From Paracyclopina nana (Eukaryota; Arthropoda; Copepoda; Cyclopoida; Cyclopettidae): DNA of 64,000 nt. Positions 13,901-23,320 of this stretch are shown here, piece by piece; position 1 is the first letter of the stretch, and each line of letters begins with the position of its first letter. The stretch spans positions 1,054,001 through 1,118,000 of the forward strand of contig JAGUCH010000005.1 in assembly GCA_019096065.1 (NCBI GenBank), given 5' to 3'. A program made the position numbers and the translations under genes. The notes beneath the pieces were generated by a model, which saw nothing but the letters and a program-made list of their open reading frames with translations, did no database searches and was not told the origin of the DNA.

Positions 13901-15553
13901 GCGTCAATTGTTGTGCTTTCTCACCCTCTATGTATGCATTGTAGCAGCAAGTATTGCTTTCGTACAGTTTCTTAGAAGTCTTACAAATACAGCAAGGGTG
14001 CAGGCCGAAGCATGGAAATAGACCTTCATGTCAAAAGTGGAGCACAGATTAGCTAACGAATTTTCCCCCTATCCGCAACAAGCAGAATCAACTATCCGCG
14101 TCTCTTCTTTACTGCTACTACAAATCTATTAAGGCTTTCTAAAGGAGAAGAGCTTTTTCTCCATTAATGAAGTGGAAGCAGCAACAAAGATAAATGATGA
14201 CAATTCTTATTGTTGGCTTCAGAGGAAAAATACCTTTTTTTACAATCCTTCCTCAATAAGAAAGCAAATTGGTTATGTCATCCCTGCATAATCGGAGCAA
14301 TCAGACAAAAATGAGGTTGGAGCGTTGCCAAGTCATTTTTCAATCAGCAGGAAAAATAAGCATTTTTTGCCACGTTAAAATATTCCCTTTTCAACTCGTG
14401 GGCATGCAGCAATGCTAAATTCACAGCTGATTGGGCTAAAAGCATAAAAATCCCATCAAGTTTCCTGTTTCGTGATAAGCCAGCATTTGCATCTAAGGTT
14501 GCGTGACTGCCAAAAGCAACTTTTTTCGGGTCGCGGTAAAAGGCACACTCAGCGCACTCAGCACACTAGGCACACTATGATATGGCAGGTAAATTTTTCT
14601 TTCATTGTGCTTTTCACTGTTTAGTGTGCATTTTACCAATTCGTAAAAGGCACATTGAAGTGACAAAGAGATAATAAATAGGGAAGTGCGAAAAAATTAT
14701 CAAGGGTTTAAAAAGGGTGATATCATCCTCAACTTTATTACTATTATGAAAAATGAGAAAATCCCAAGAAATTATAAACAATTTGCTGGAGTAATAATCC
14801 ATAAAAGTTAAAGAGATTCAGCTTTTTAGTATTTTATTTTGCATGCTTATGACATCCAAGCAAAGGTTTGATACATGGAGCGATATGAAAATGGACATAA
14901 AAAAGGACTGAGAGCAAAAACACGAAAAAAAAGACAGCAACATTGCATTACTTAACATTTTGATGCTCCTGTCAAGCATACTTTGAGTAATATCTGAAAT
15001 AAAAATTGAATGTTGTTGAGATCAGTTCAGCTTCAGAGGATTGCATTAAGATGGAGTATCACACTATTTTGAGTTAATTAATTTTTCGCACTTCCTTATC
15101 ATGTCTTTGTCACTCCAGTGTGCCTTTTACGAATTGGAAAAAAGCACACTCAACGATAAAAAGCACACTCACAGAGAAATTTACCTGTCATATCATAGTG
15201 TGCTTAGTGTGCCGATGTGCCGAGTGTGCCTTTTACTGCTACCGACTTTTTTCCGAGGCCTTAACATGGTAAACAAATGAAAAAATCCAACATATTAAAA
15301 AAAAAGCTTGCTGAGACACTACATGTTATGAAGGAAGTTTGCTGTGTTGCAGCTTTGTGGGAAGAGGCCCTAAAATGGTAAAAAACGCGTGGGTGAGGCC
15401 CAAATATAGTAGGACGGCAATTTCGGGGTCACAGGCAGAATGTGCGCACGTGGTGGGTTATTTCCGCGTTTTAACCAGGCCTACCTTTTCTTTGGCTCTG
15501 CCAGCCTGCTTGGAGACCATGCGTGCAATGTTGGCACCCTTGATGTCGGTCAT
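4940..15553 (-). CDS. Amph: Amphiphysin (BAR + SH3 membrane-curvature protein)
   Basis: Eight coding exons in transcript order: 15553-15485, 8924-8789, 7567-7270, 7203-6919, 6023-5743, 5536-5366, 5218-5076 and 5020-4940. All phases agree, giving 487 aa. Residues 1-245 form the N-BAR domain: a basic amphipathic start (SKQAGRAKEK), then LLQNLGKADRT, the YEPQW segment, QVLIPLNTYQGQFPEM and TYEILNSELHVELPALFDSR. The centre is Ala/Ser/Asn-rich and disordered. Residues 420-487 form an SH3 domain (ASYKYQAEDVDELAFEVGE, EEGWLMGYKESTGQ, GMFPANFTRPV). The family senses and bends membranes; insect amphiphysin organises T-tubules and polarised membranes. No clathrin/AP2-binding motif was noticed. The donor of exon 5 is uncertain: a GTGAGT 17 nt into the exon also fits phase and would skip most of the Ala-rich insert. 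Intron 1 is about 6.6 kb. Confidence 0.93.
7685..8601. repeat. Near-perfect 0.9-kb palindrome (foldback element) in an amphiphysin intron
   Basis: Two arms of about 458 bp are reverse complements around a centre near 8143. The left outer end (AATAAGCCTTGCATTTGAGC, from 7685) is matched by the right end at 8601. The inner part, GCTACGCCGCTGCG at 8072 and its complement ending at 8217, pairs almost base for base, with a tiny loop around GGGACTATAGCCCC. The arms have diverged by scattered substitutions in their outer halves. It lies wholly inside the intron between amphiphysin exons 2 and 3. No target-site duplication is obvious. No transposase is present, so it looks like a non-autonomous foldback or MITE-like element. 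Confidence 0.85.
10861..11262. repeat. GAGCT-rich tandem repeat array (15-bp then 20-bp unit)
   Basis: From about 10880 a 15-bp unit CTGAGCTGAGCCTAA repeats about a dozen times with a C/T-to-A variant (CAGAG). From about 11080 the array changes to a 20-bp unit, CTGAGCTGAGCCGAGCTAAG, repeated about eight times. Degenerate copies extend out to about 10722 and 11310. The + strand is open through the 15-bp array (a Leu-Thr-Glu-Leu-Ser repeat), but only because the unit is a multiple of 3. It lies in amphiphysin intron 1. Confidence 0.95.
14537..15235. repeat. 0.7-kb terminal-inverted-repeat element (MITE-like)
   Basis: The left end TAAAAGGCACACTC is the reverse complement of the right end GAGTGTGCCTTTTA. 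Similarity continues inward for roughly 150-170 bp on each side: the block CACACTATGATATG..CAGGTAAATTT, then CAATTCGTAAAAGGCACA, then AGTGACAAAGA and GGAAGTGCGAAAAA. The arms are clearly diverged. AAAGGCACACT-like words recur inside each arm. The core has no coding capacity. No clean target duplication was seen. It lies in amphiphysin intron 1. Confidence 0.8.
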
Positions 15554-16733
15554 TTTTGAAGAATCACTTTTGTGAGCGAGGCTGCTACACCATCAAGAAG
15601 AGGAGACGCGAGGTTGAGCTCGGACTGATGTCAGACTACTAACGCGTATAGCAGCAGCTCGCGCGAGTCGCGACTCAAACGAGCGGAGCGGACACAAGAA
15701 GAGCCGCACTGCTATATAATATGTGCAGCTACCTGGCACAGCATCCAGCTAGCAGCTATGTAATATAATGCACACTGGGCACACGTATAGTGCATGTCCA
15801 CCACTGAAAAAATCCTATCAGGTCCGAGGCAAAGATTGAATTGCAATTTTCTGCCTAACTGCTTACGCCAAACAGTTCAAAATATGAATTTTAAAATACT
15901 TGATATCTTTTTTTGGACTCGCGCCGCTTTTAAAATTCTTGGATGCACAAAAATAGAAAGGCAAATGGAGCCGTCAAGAGATTTGAAAAATAGACTGATC
16001 TTCTTTGAAGTAAGTACTCTTGAATTTTCCTTGCCTATTACAGGAAATGAGAAAAAAGGATATGATAGGGAAATAATTCAGTAGCAGTCTGAGGGCTCGC
16101 CCTTGAGACTTTTGCGGGGAGGATTGGCCCAGTGTGATTTTTAAAGTTTACTAAAATGACGTCACCTTCTAGTGTCCACTCACTCGGTCCAGCTGGGCTG
16201 AATGAACAACACCTTGGCCCACTAAAATGCTCGCGGACTGCTAGTGTCTCCTCTTTATAATACACCTCTTTTTGGCCCACGTTTTTAAGGCCAGATAGCT
16301 ATTTATGCTCACATGCTCGAAATTGACAACAGGTGGTTGGCACTCAGAGCCCTGCTAAAAAGAGGCCTTGTCATCTAAAATCACATGACAGCAGTCCATA
16401 ATTAATTAAGAAAGCTCATCATGTCAAGTTGATCCAACTTTTGCCAGCATAGAAAAATTACGGTTTCCAAATGCAGAAAACGAACCTGTAGCTCGTTAGC
16501 ATAGGCATAATCATCCAACCTCCGTGATGCACTTTTTCCCTAACGAGATCAAAAATCGTGGAAAGCAGCTAGCATAGATACATGAAAAAATCCTTCTCTC
16601 CCCATAGAGCATATGATAGCAGCACATCTATCAATTGTGCATTCTCCTCAAGGGTCAACCTTGCTTTTAAGTATATTCATACATATACGTCTACATATCT
16701 ATGATGGCAAAATTATGGAGGAATAATTTTCTT
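15554..16733. other. Spacer between amphiphysin and the RNF180-like gene
   Basis: This presumably holds the amphiphysin promoter and 5' UTR (the sequence right of 15553 is locally GC-rich, with CGCGCGAGTCGCG at about 15660) and the 3' UTR of the RNF180-like gene on the right. Open frames at 15794-16084 and 16038-16280 show no recognisable domain. Confidence 0.4.
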
Positions 16734-19030
16734 TCAGCCTCCAGCTTCCCACCAAATATCAATGGGAGGCCTTCGTCGTCCTCCTCCTCTGCGGAAGTAG
16801 GCATAGAAAAAAGCCCAAATGGCCACTGAAAAGCAGGAGAAATTGCGCCAGGTCATGGCTTTCCAAAGGAGCACGCAGAAGCTGATAAAAGCACGGCCAA
16901 TGACTTGAAAAAGGGAGTGGTTGTGCATCGAGGTCTCGGAGGACTCAGATTCACTTTGAGCAGCCTCGGCCTCTTGGCTGACAATTTGTATCAACGGAAT
17001 GGCCATGATGGGAAGGATGAAGAAGATGAAAACGCCAAAAAAGTCCATCATTTTGATGCAGAGCACTCCAAAAAAGGGGCCAAACCAGCGGTTAATCGAG
17101 CGGTCTCTCCTTGCTACTCCATCGGGCTGGGGAGAACAAATCTCTGTGAAAGGAATCAATTTTGATGAATTGATGGGTATTACGTAATTGATGATTATCA
17201 TGTTGCCGAAAGCCATGGTGACAAGTACGACTCCCATTGTGACATAGGCGAAGGTTGCATCCATGACCAGCGTTGATTCTGGTGCTATGTAGGTGGGTGG
17301 CAGCATTGGGATTGCGTCAGAATCCTGAAGGCTCGTTGTGGCAGCCATCGATGCAACAGCTGGGCTTTGAAGCAGTACCACGTCGTGAAAGGAGTAAGGG
17401 GTGGAACCCATGGCCTGAAATGGAAATTTATACAGTGGCAATTTAAGCACAACTCCTCGCGCATTCACCACGTTGGAATATATGGCCCTTTTCCTCGGAG
17501 ACGGAGCCAGAGTGATGTAGCCTCCAATCGCTGAGGCCAGGCATTTCTTCAGATATTGCATACTTTTAAAGCTGTTGAGGAATTGGACTATCTCGACTGA
17601 GGCCAGTAATATGGCGAAAAACATCATGTTCACTATGTTGGCTATGACAACTGGGGGCAAGTAATAGGGCAGCAGTTGGACCAAGGCTTTAAGGTAGTCG
17701 AAAATGGACCCTCCGTCAGCAAGGTTGCCCCCAAAGGGCCTGCCAGTTATCAAATTTCGCCATCCAGGTCTCCAAGGAAGTGGCATTTCGTACACATCCG
17801 ATCTCTTTTCTGCTTTCAACCGCTTCTGGTACACTTCCGGATATGATTCGCGAATTGACAATGACAACTCTAAAAATGCATTCTTGAGGTCTCGTTATAG
17901 TAGAAATGAGCCAAGTGGTCGTACCTGATTGTGGCTCACAATATGCAATTTGCTGCCTGCACATGGGGCAGGTCGTGTCCATGGGATCCTTTTTGCCGAT
18001 TCTTCTAAGGCAAGTCTCGCAAAAGATGTGCTTGCATGGGACAACAATGTGAGGCTCGAACAAGAGGTCCAAGCAAACGGGGCAAATCAAGGATGAATCA
18101 AGGTTATCCAACTCTGGCTCGCCGTCCATAATCTCGAAAAACTTCAGCAGTCGACCACGTTTTCGTTGATCCTTTTTCTCCAGCCATTTCCTTTCTTTGG
18201 CTCGGTTGATCTTTCGTTGACGTAGCCTCAAACGATGCTTCTGCTTTGACCGCTGAATTTCGGCCTCGGTCATGTTGTCAGCCGAGTCTTCGGTAGCTAT
18301 GGCTGACGATGTGGTTGACGAAGATGACGAGAGTGACGTGGGTGAGGGCGTTGAAGCAGACGAACACGTGTCATCCGTTTCTGAGGTGATGAGGCCAAAA
18401 ATCTGCATCTCTGACTGTGACGATTGCGAGTACATGCTACTACTCCTATCATGGGATGAAGCAGGGGTACCCATGCCTGACGACGTGGTTGATGACGAGT
18501 AAGACGAAGACGTGGATGAAATAGAGTCCACTAAGCAAAGTTTCACATTTATTTACTTGACATCAATTTGATGGCTCAGGATTACCTGGAATAATTTCCT
18601 CAACCTGTGATGATGAGCAAGGCCTGGCCCAAAAATCCACCTTGGACTTGATCAAATGGACTTGAGTTTCGGTGCCAGACACAAAGTCAAAGTTGCCCAC
18701 TCGAGTTTGACATTTGGGGCAGTTTAAGCGACCTTTCGTCCAACCAGCCTAGGCAAATGAGGAAGAAAGTTGGAGACTAGTAAATCAGGTTTCAGCCAGA
18801 TAAGAAAAAGCAGCTATTATTACCTCTTCTATTTTCTGGTGAACCCATCCAGGTAAGTTGTCCTCTTCCAATAAATACAAATCACGAGTCGACTGAAAAT
18901 TCACGTTTGAGTCTTGGACTTGAGCGAGAAAACCTGACCGACACTTTTGACATTTCAGCCCTTTTGCTGGCAGCTCCAAGTCATCCGGGCTCTCGACCAG
19001 ATCGGAATTGATGGCAAGTGCTTCGGCCAT
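16734..19030 (-). CDS. RNF180: RNF180-like membrane RING E3 ubiquitin ligase with multi-spanning C-terminus
   Basis: Exons 19030-18824, 18748-18586, 18530-17925 and 17869-16734 give 703 aa in consistent phase. The N-terminus carries the two Cys pairs typical of RNF180/Rines (LKCQKC near residue 28 and LNCPKC near 78, with VGNFDF and FWARPC). A long Ser-rich acidic linker and a basic helix follow. A C3HC4 RING runs from about residue 270 to 312 (ICPVCLDLLFEP, CKHIFCETCLRRI, CPMCRQQI). After the RING comes the family-typical YPEVYQKRLKAEK..LPLPW segment. Known RNF180 proteins end with one membrane anchor. This protein instead continues for over 300 residues with about four or five hydrophobic spans (for example VVIANIVNMMFFAILLASVE and VTMGVVLVTMAFGNMIIINY). 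The family role is ER or outer-membrane ubiquitin ligation. It is divergent from ORMDL. Confidence 0.85.
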
Positions 19031-19577
19031 TTCGAAGCCACAAAATCACAGCTCTGACATTTGCGCATCAAAAATAAAAGGGCAACCAAAAAAATCCTCC
19101 ATGCAACAGATTTTGCTGCCTCAAGGCTCAAGTTGCTTTGAGAGTTTTTTAACAGTACGAGAAAAATTTTTTCTTTAGAATCTAAAAAGTTGAAAAAAGA
19201 GCCAAAATATGAGTGAATTCACGCATCAAAGTGTCGCTTCTGGAGCTTTGTTTCCTTTGTTCTACAAACTGCTCTAGTCAAATCTCCACGCCATTTGACG
19301 AGAATTCTTTTTCTTGCCTTTATTCTTTTCCGCGGCCATGAAAAACGTAAACAAAGTTTCGCGGACTTTCTTTCAAGAGCCTTGTATTTTCTAGTTTATC
19401 AAGCTTTGGCGCTTGTTAGAAAATTCCGTCAATTTGACTAGTGCAGTGAAAGTAAACAAACGTTTACAGCAGAACTAAGAAGAAGCTTTTTGACAATCTC
19501 GAACTGGTTCTGCAATCGGATATTTTGGTGCTACTGAAAACTAATATGACTATTTGACGACGAAAGACTGCTCGAAA
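19031..19577. promoter_or_regulatory. Bidirectional promoter region, RNF180-like / ORMDL
   Basis: The two start codons are 547 bp apart on opposite strands, with no coding sequence between them, so both promoters must lie here or extend into the 5' exons. No TATA box is obvious at a convincing distance from either start. Confidence 0.5.
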
Positions 19578-20048
19578 ATGATGGGAGGAGGTCAAGATTA
19601 CGTGGAGAATCCAAACGCAAACTACATGAACGGCCGCGGTTTTTGGCTCTTCTACGTGCTCATCATCGTCCATTTTCACCTCACGTTGCTGGCAGTCCCG
19701 TTCCCAAGCTTCACCGTGCCTTGGGTGTGGACTTGCACCAACGTGGTACACAACGTCATCACGTTTTTTGTGCTCCACTGGACGAAATCCACGCCCTGGC
19801 TGAGCCCCATCGAGCAAGGATCCTTGAGAAGATTGACGCACTGGGAGCAACTCGACCATGGGATTCAGTACACGCCAACCAGGACCTTTCTGACAATCAT
19901 TCCCATTCTGCTCTTCTTCCTGACTAGCTTCTACACCTCGTACGATTCTCTGCATTTTGTCATCAACTTCGTCAGCCTTGCATTTGTCCTCATTCCAAAG
20001 CATCACTCATTTCACAAAGTGAGGCTCTTTGGCATCAACAAGTACTAG
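19578..20048 (+). CDS. ORMDL: ORMDL family ER protein, regulator of serine palmitoyltransferase
   Basis: A single uninterrupted exon encodes 156 aa (155 if the second of two adjacent Met codons is used). The whole ORMDL pattern is present: NPNANYMNGRGFWLFYVLII at the N-terminus, VPWVWTCTNVVHNVITFFVL, RRLTHWEQLDHGIQYT, FLTIIPILLFFLTSFYTSYD and the ending VRLFGINKY. The family forms four-pass ER membrane proteins that bind serine palmitoyltransferase and inhibit it when ceramide is high. The start at the first Met of MMGGGQ fits the family length (about 153 aa). The absence of introns is unusual beside intron-rich neighbours. A retrogene origin is possible, but no poly(A) tract or direct repeats were noticed. 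Confidence 0.96.
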   Translation: MMGGGQDYVENPNANYMNGRGFWLFYVLIIVHFHLTLLAVPFPSFTVPWVWTCTNVVHNVITFFVLHWTKSTPWLSPIEQGSLRRLTHWEQLDHGIQYTPTRTFLTIIPILLFFLTSFYTSYDSLHFVINFVSLAFVLIPKHHSFHKVRLFGINKY

Positions 20049-20424
20049 GTGGTTATCGCGAGAGTCTGGCAGCTCTACAGCTATCTTAGAGTACGCATGT
20101 CCTCAAATTAGAAGGCATTGAAAAGTGTTTATATTCTACTTGAAAAAAAAATGTTCACTCTGACCTTCGTCTTGAGGACACTTGAAAAACCGGACACCTC
20201 GGCTTAGTACACGTAAACTTTTGAAACCCTTTGACGATTGAAAGAAAGCTGTGGATTTCCTGTAGACTGCACTTGCTATGACTTCCATCTGAAAAGAAAC
20301 AACCAGAATCTTTCTCGTGCCTGAAGTAAAGTATGCCTATTTGTCAAAAAGACGAGCTGTGCCTTCCAATTGTGCTTACAACAAAACAGAAAAGAATTCT
20401 CTATTTTCACCAATCACAATTTAA

Positions 20425-20450
20425 GTACTTTAATAAAGATGAAATAAAAC
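20425..20450 (+). terminator. Candidate polyadenylation signals of ORMDL
   Basis: Two AATAAA hexamers lie about 390 bp past the ORMDL stop, in the string TTTAATAAAGATGAAATAAAA. The distance suits a 3' UTR. No transcript evidence is available. Confidence 0.5.
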
Positions 20451-21268
20451 GAAATTAAGATTCAAAGTCACCGGATGTTCACCCTAACGGAGTTTGAAAA
20501 ATTTGCATGAGATCAGATTGCCTCATCTCGCTGATAACGGCGTGATTATTTCATCATTACTACCCAAATACTTGTCAACTCTTTCACCCTTGCACACTGG
20601 GTAAAATGGAGCTAGAAAAACCCTCAATTTGGAAATAATGTTGCGCTTGGATAGCAGCTACTTAGCAAATAGGTGTTTTGTGGTTTTTGCTTTTACCCAC
20701 TGTGTGATTTAAGGTGTTCATTGTATGGCATCAAGTGACATTGACATTGCTCCATGGTTCGCGAGAAATTTTGAGCTCGTTACGAGGGAGGTAGCTTTTT
20801 CCTGCGCTTCAATCCTATATCGTGGGAATTTGCCACCGTCATCACAAGAAAACTTCACTTTAGCTATAAATATAATGGAGAAAAAAGTAGCAATTAATCG
20901 TGGTTTCGAAAGTATACAATGTCTGTTTCACTAAAAACGCTTTTTTTACACCTCACCATTTTCTTTGCATTTCTTTTTTAATGTTCCTTTTAGCAATAGT
21001 TTTATTTCAATGCTGATTTTTATGTAAGTATATGATGATGTTTCAAAGCTATTAAGGCAGGTTTATATAATCGAAGAAAAATTTCGCCCCATTTTTTTTC
21101 CTCCGAAAAAAGTGCCTCCGCGCGCGCATGGTTAAGTAATGTTCGCGCATTTTGAGCATAATTTTCTTACGGTTTATCACGCGAAGATTACCATCACCGC
21201 GACTTTGAACTCATTACATCCCAATTGTGCTCAATCCTTCAACAAGCTCACATCTTTTCTGATAAATC
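20451..21268. other. Intergenic, no gene seen
   Basis: AT-rich sequence between the end of ORMDL and the next + strand gene. One 69-codon open frame (20725-20934) has no supporting features. Confidence 0.4.
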
Positions 21269-22288
21269 ATGCATTATCAAGCTTCAATCAGGTAATATTC
21301 AAGAAAACAAATCAGGCAACGTATATACCTTGATTTTTTTCATTTCTAGGGTGACTTTATTAGCTATGACAGCTTGGGCAGTTTCGATTGCCCAAAACTA
21401 CCCAAATTATCACTATGGAGGTACGAATTGTAAATTAACCCATTTTATTTAGTATGCTTAAAACAATTCTAACTTAAAGGCAATAATTATGATTACCATT
21501 ACCAATATGGTCCTCAGCCTGATCCCTCGAAGAGCTCAAATTATCTGGACCATTACAACTCCATTTCCAATCGTGGCGACTCAGTCAAGGACCATTACAA
21601 CTCCATCAATTACCACAACCTATCCGGGTACCCACAGCATTCCTCTTATTTCGCCAGCACAACACCTCTGCCCGAATACGACTACTACAACTACGATTAC
21701 AGCCAATACGAAGCCGAAGTGACCACCAAAAAGCCTGGCACTTACAGCCCTCATCCTTTGGCGGTATCACTCAAGAAACTCTTCAATGGCATCCAAAATC
21801 GTCAAGTTGATTTGGGGTTTCTCAGTGGGAATACCATCGTAAGTTGGAAACTATTGACGTAAAAACACCTGTGTAATTTCCTGTTTGATTTTAGTACCTG
21901 GTTGTGGCCATTATTCTGGGCATAATTGGAGTTGGTGGCCTCATTGTCCAGTTCGGATCTGGCTTCATTGCCCAATTTACCAAGGAATTTGACGACTTGA
22001 AAGCGAGGCTGACAGCGGTGGAAAATCGATCCACGGCCTCAACTGGAGCGACCTCGACTGTATCCCAAGCTCAAGTTGACTCCCTTACTGCCAAGGTTAC
22101 GGCCATGTGCACCACGGTATAGGCTTTCCCATTATTTGCAGCTTGAAAGGGCTCCACTATTTTTCTTTGCTATTTTTTAGCTTACTGCCGTGACAGGTGT
22201 ACCGGTGCAAACTACAGGTGCTGACGATACGGCCAACAACAAGCTTTTTATTGACATGGTTGCAGCCATTGCTGATCCCACTTGTTGA
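21269..22288 (+). CDS. Unrecognised Tyr-rich single-pass protein with C-terminal coiled coil (paralogue A)
   Basis: Five exons join in phase: 21269-21291, 21350-21420, 21480-21838, 21895-22116 and 22181-22288, giving 260 aa. A short first exon (MHYQASI..) precedes a signal-peptide core (VTLLAMTAWAVSIA). A Tyr/Asn/Ser-rich extracellular-looking region with many YDY/HYQY motifs follows. Next comes a hydrophobic span (YLVVAIILGIIGVGGLIVQF), then a heptad-like coiled coil (FDDLKARLTAVENR..VDSLTAKVTAM). It ends with a Cys-flanked tail (C..LTAVTGVPV..ADPTC). I do not know this family. The neighbouring gene on the opposite strand has the same plan, exon count and matching last-exon motif, so the two are paralogues arranged tail to tail. 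An AATAAA at about 22372 may serve as its polyadenylation signal. Cuticle, membrane-scaffold or secreted adhesive roles are all guesses. Confidence 0.75.
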
Positions 22289-22431
22289 TCAGCTAGTATT
22301 TTATTAGGCTATCATAAAGCATTTTCCAAGACTACCATTTTATAGTAGCGATAACTTTGTATTGTTTGTTGAATAAAAATCAGAAAAACGATCTGAATAG
22401 AAATAAGGGCCTTCTTAAATATGTATTCTGA

Positions 22432-23320
22432 TCACGAGCAGACAGGATCAGGGATATTTATAAGCGACCTCAAATATGTTTCGATCTCTCTTGCAGAGGC
22501 CACAGGACCAGGTACTGAAGTTATGCTTTTAAGCTAGAATTGCAAAAAAAAAACAAAAAAAAAAAAAAAACACCAACTGATAAAGAGAGAGAAATGATAG
22601 TGCATTTTTAGAGTAATGACTTACTGTGTTGCATGTGGAGGACAGGACTGAGGATGAAACCCCCGAAAGAGAAGCTACTGCATTGGAGAGCGATGACACT
22701 GTTGAAGCCACTGACGAGAGTGAATTTTGCAGAGAATTGACCGAATATTGCAACCGATTCACGGACTGCCTCAATGTGTCAATTTGCACTTGTAAATCAG
22801 AAGAAGTTGTTTTGCATGACAAATAGCTCAGGCCAATCACAGAAAACGTGGCCAACGCTGCAGACACCTTTGAAAGAAATGTGACATTGAAATGCGTTCA
22901 TTGTCATCATTGTACTGCTTACCTTTCCAGCAATTGACAAGTCTGAGAAATCATCAGATGCGATCTGAATTTGCTTTTGGCTTGAGCTGAACATAGCATC
23001 GTCCCAATAATCCACATCTTCTATATTTCTGTTGAAATATCCACCACCACCACCTGGCTCGTAAATGCGTTTCCCTAGTGAATGATGGCATTACTTCTAG
23101 TTCACCAGCACAAATCGACGCAGAAAGCTGCTTACTTAGCATCATCCGATTGTAGTTGTACAAGGGAGCACAGTTTGACAAAGGCAGACCTCTTAAAGAC
23201 ACCAACAGAGCACAAGTTGTCACAAACCTACGTGAAAAGGGAAAGCTCGCAGCGTAAATCAAATTGCCCGTTAATACGGTATGAGAAAGCAAATTCTTAC
23301 CTCCGCTGCGATAGTTTCAT
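22432..23320 (-). CDS. Unrecognised secreted/membrane coiled-coil protein (paralogue B)
   Basis: Five exons, transcript order: 23320-23301, 23227-23136, 23074-22923, 22867-22625 and 22533-22432, giving 202 aa. The first exon is again a few codons long (MKLSQR), and exon 2 supplies a signal peptide (FVTTCALLVSLRG). A short Gly-rich/Tyr region (YEPGGGGGYFNRN) replaces the long Tyr-rich domain of the paralogue. Then come a hydrophobic span (VSAALATFSVIGLSYLSC), a coiled coil of Leu/Val heptads rich in Ser (LQVQIDTLRQSVNRLQ) and the tail C-N-T-L-K-S-I-T-S-V-P..IPDPVCS. The last two introns fall at the same places and in the same phases as in paralogue A. No known domain was recognised. The 3' ends of the two genes are only 143 bp apart. 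Confidence 0.75.

Larger units (their letters stand above)
9067..15484. other. Large first intron of amphiphysin, no further gene seen
   Basis: Apart from the tandem repeat array (10.8-11.3 kb) and the inverted-repeat element (14.5-15.2 kb), this AT-rich stretch holds only short open frames without splice context or recognisable similarity. It is interpreted as intron 1, because the exon at 15485-15553 supplies the expected BAR N-terminus in phase 0 with the exon at 8789-8924. Enhancers or an alternative first exon could lie here but cannot be recognised by eye. Confidence 0.6.
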
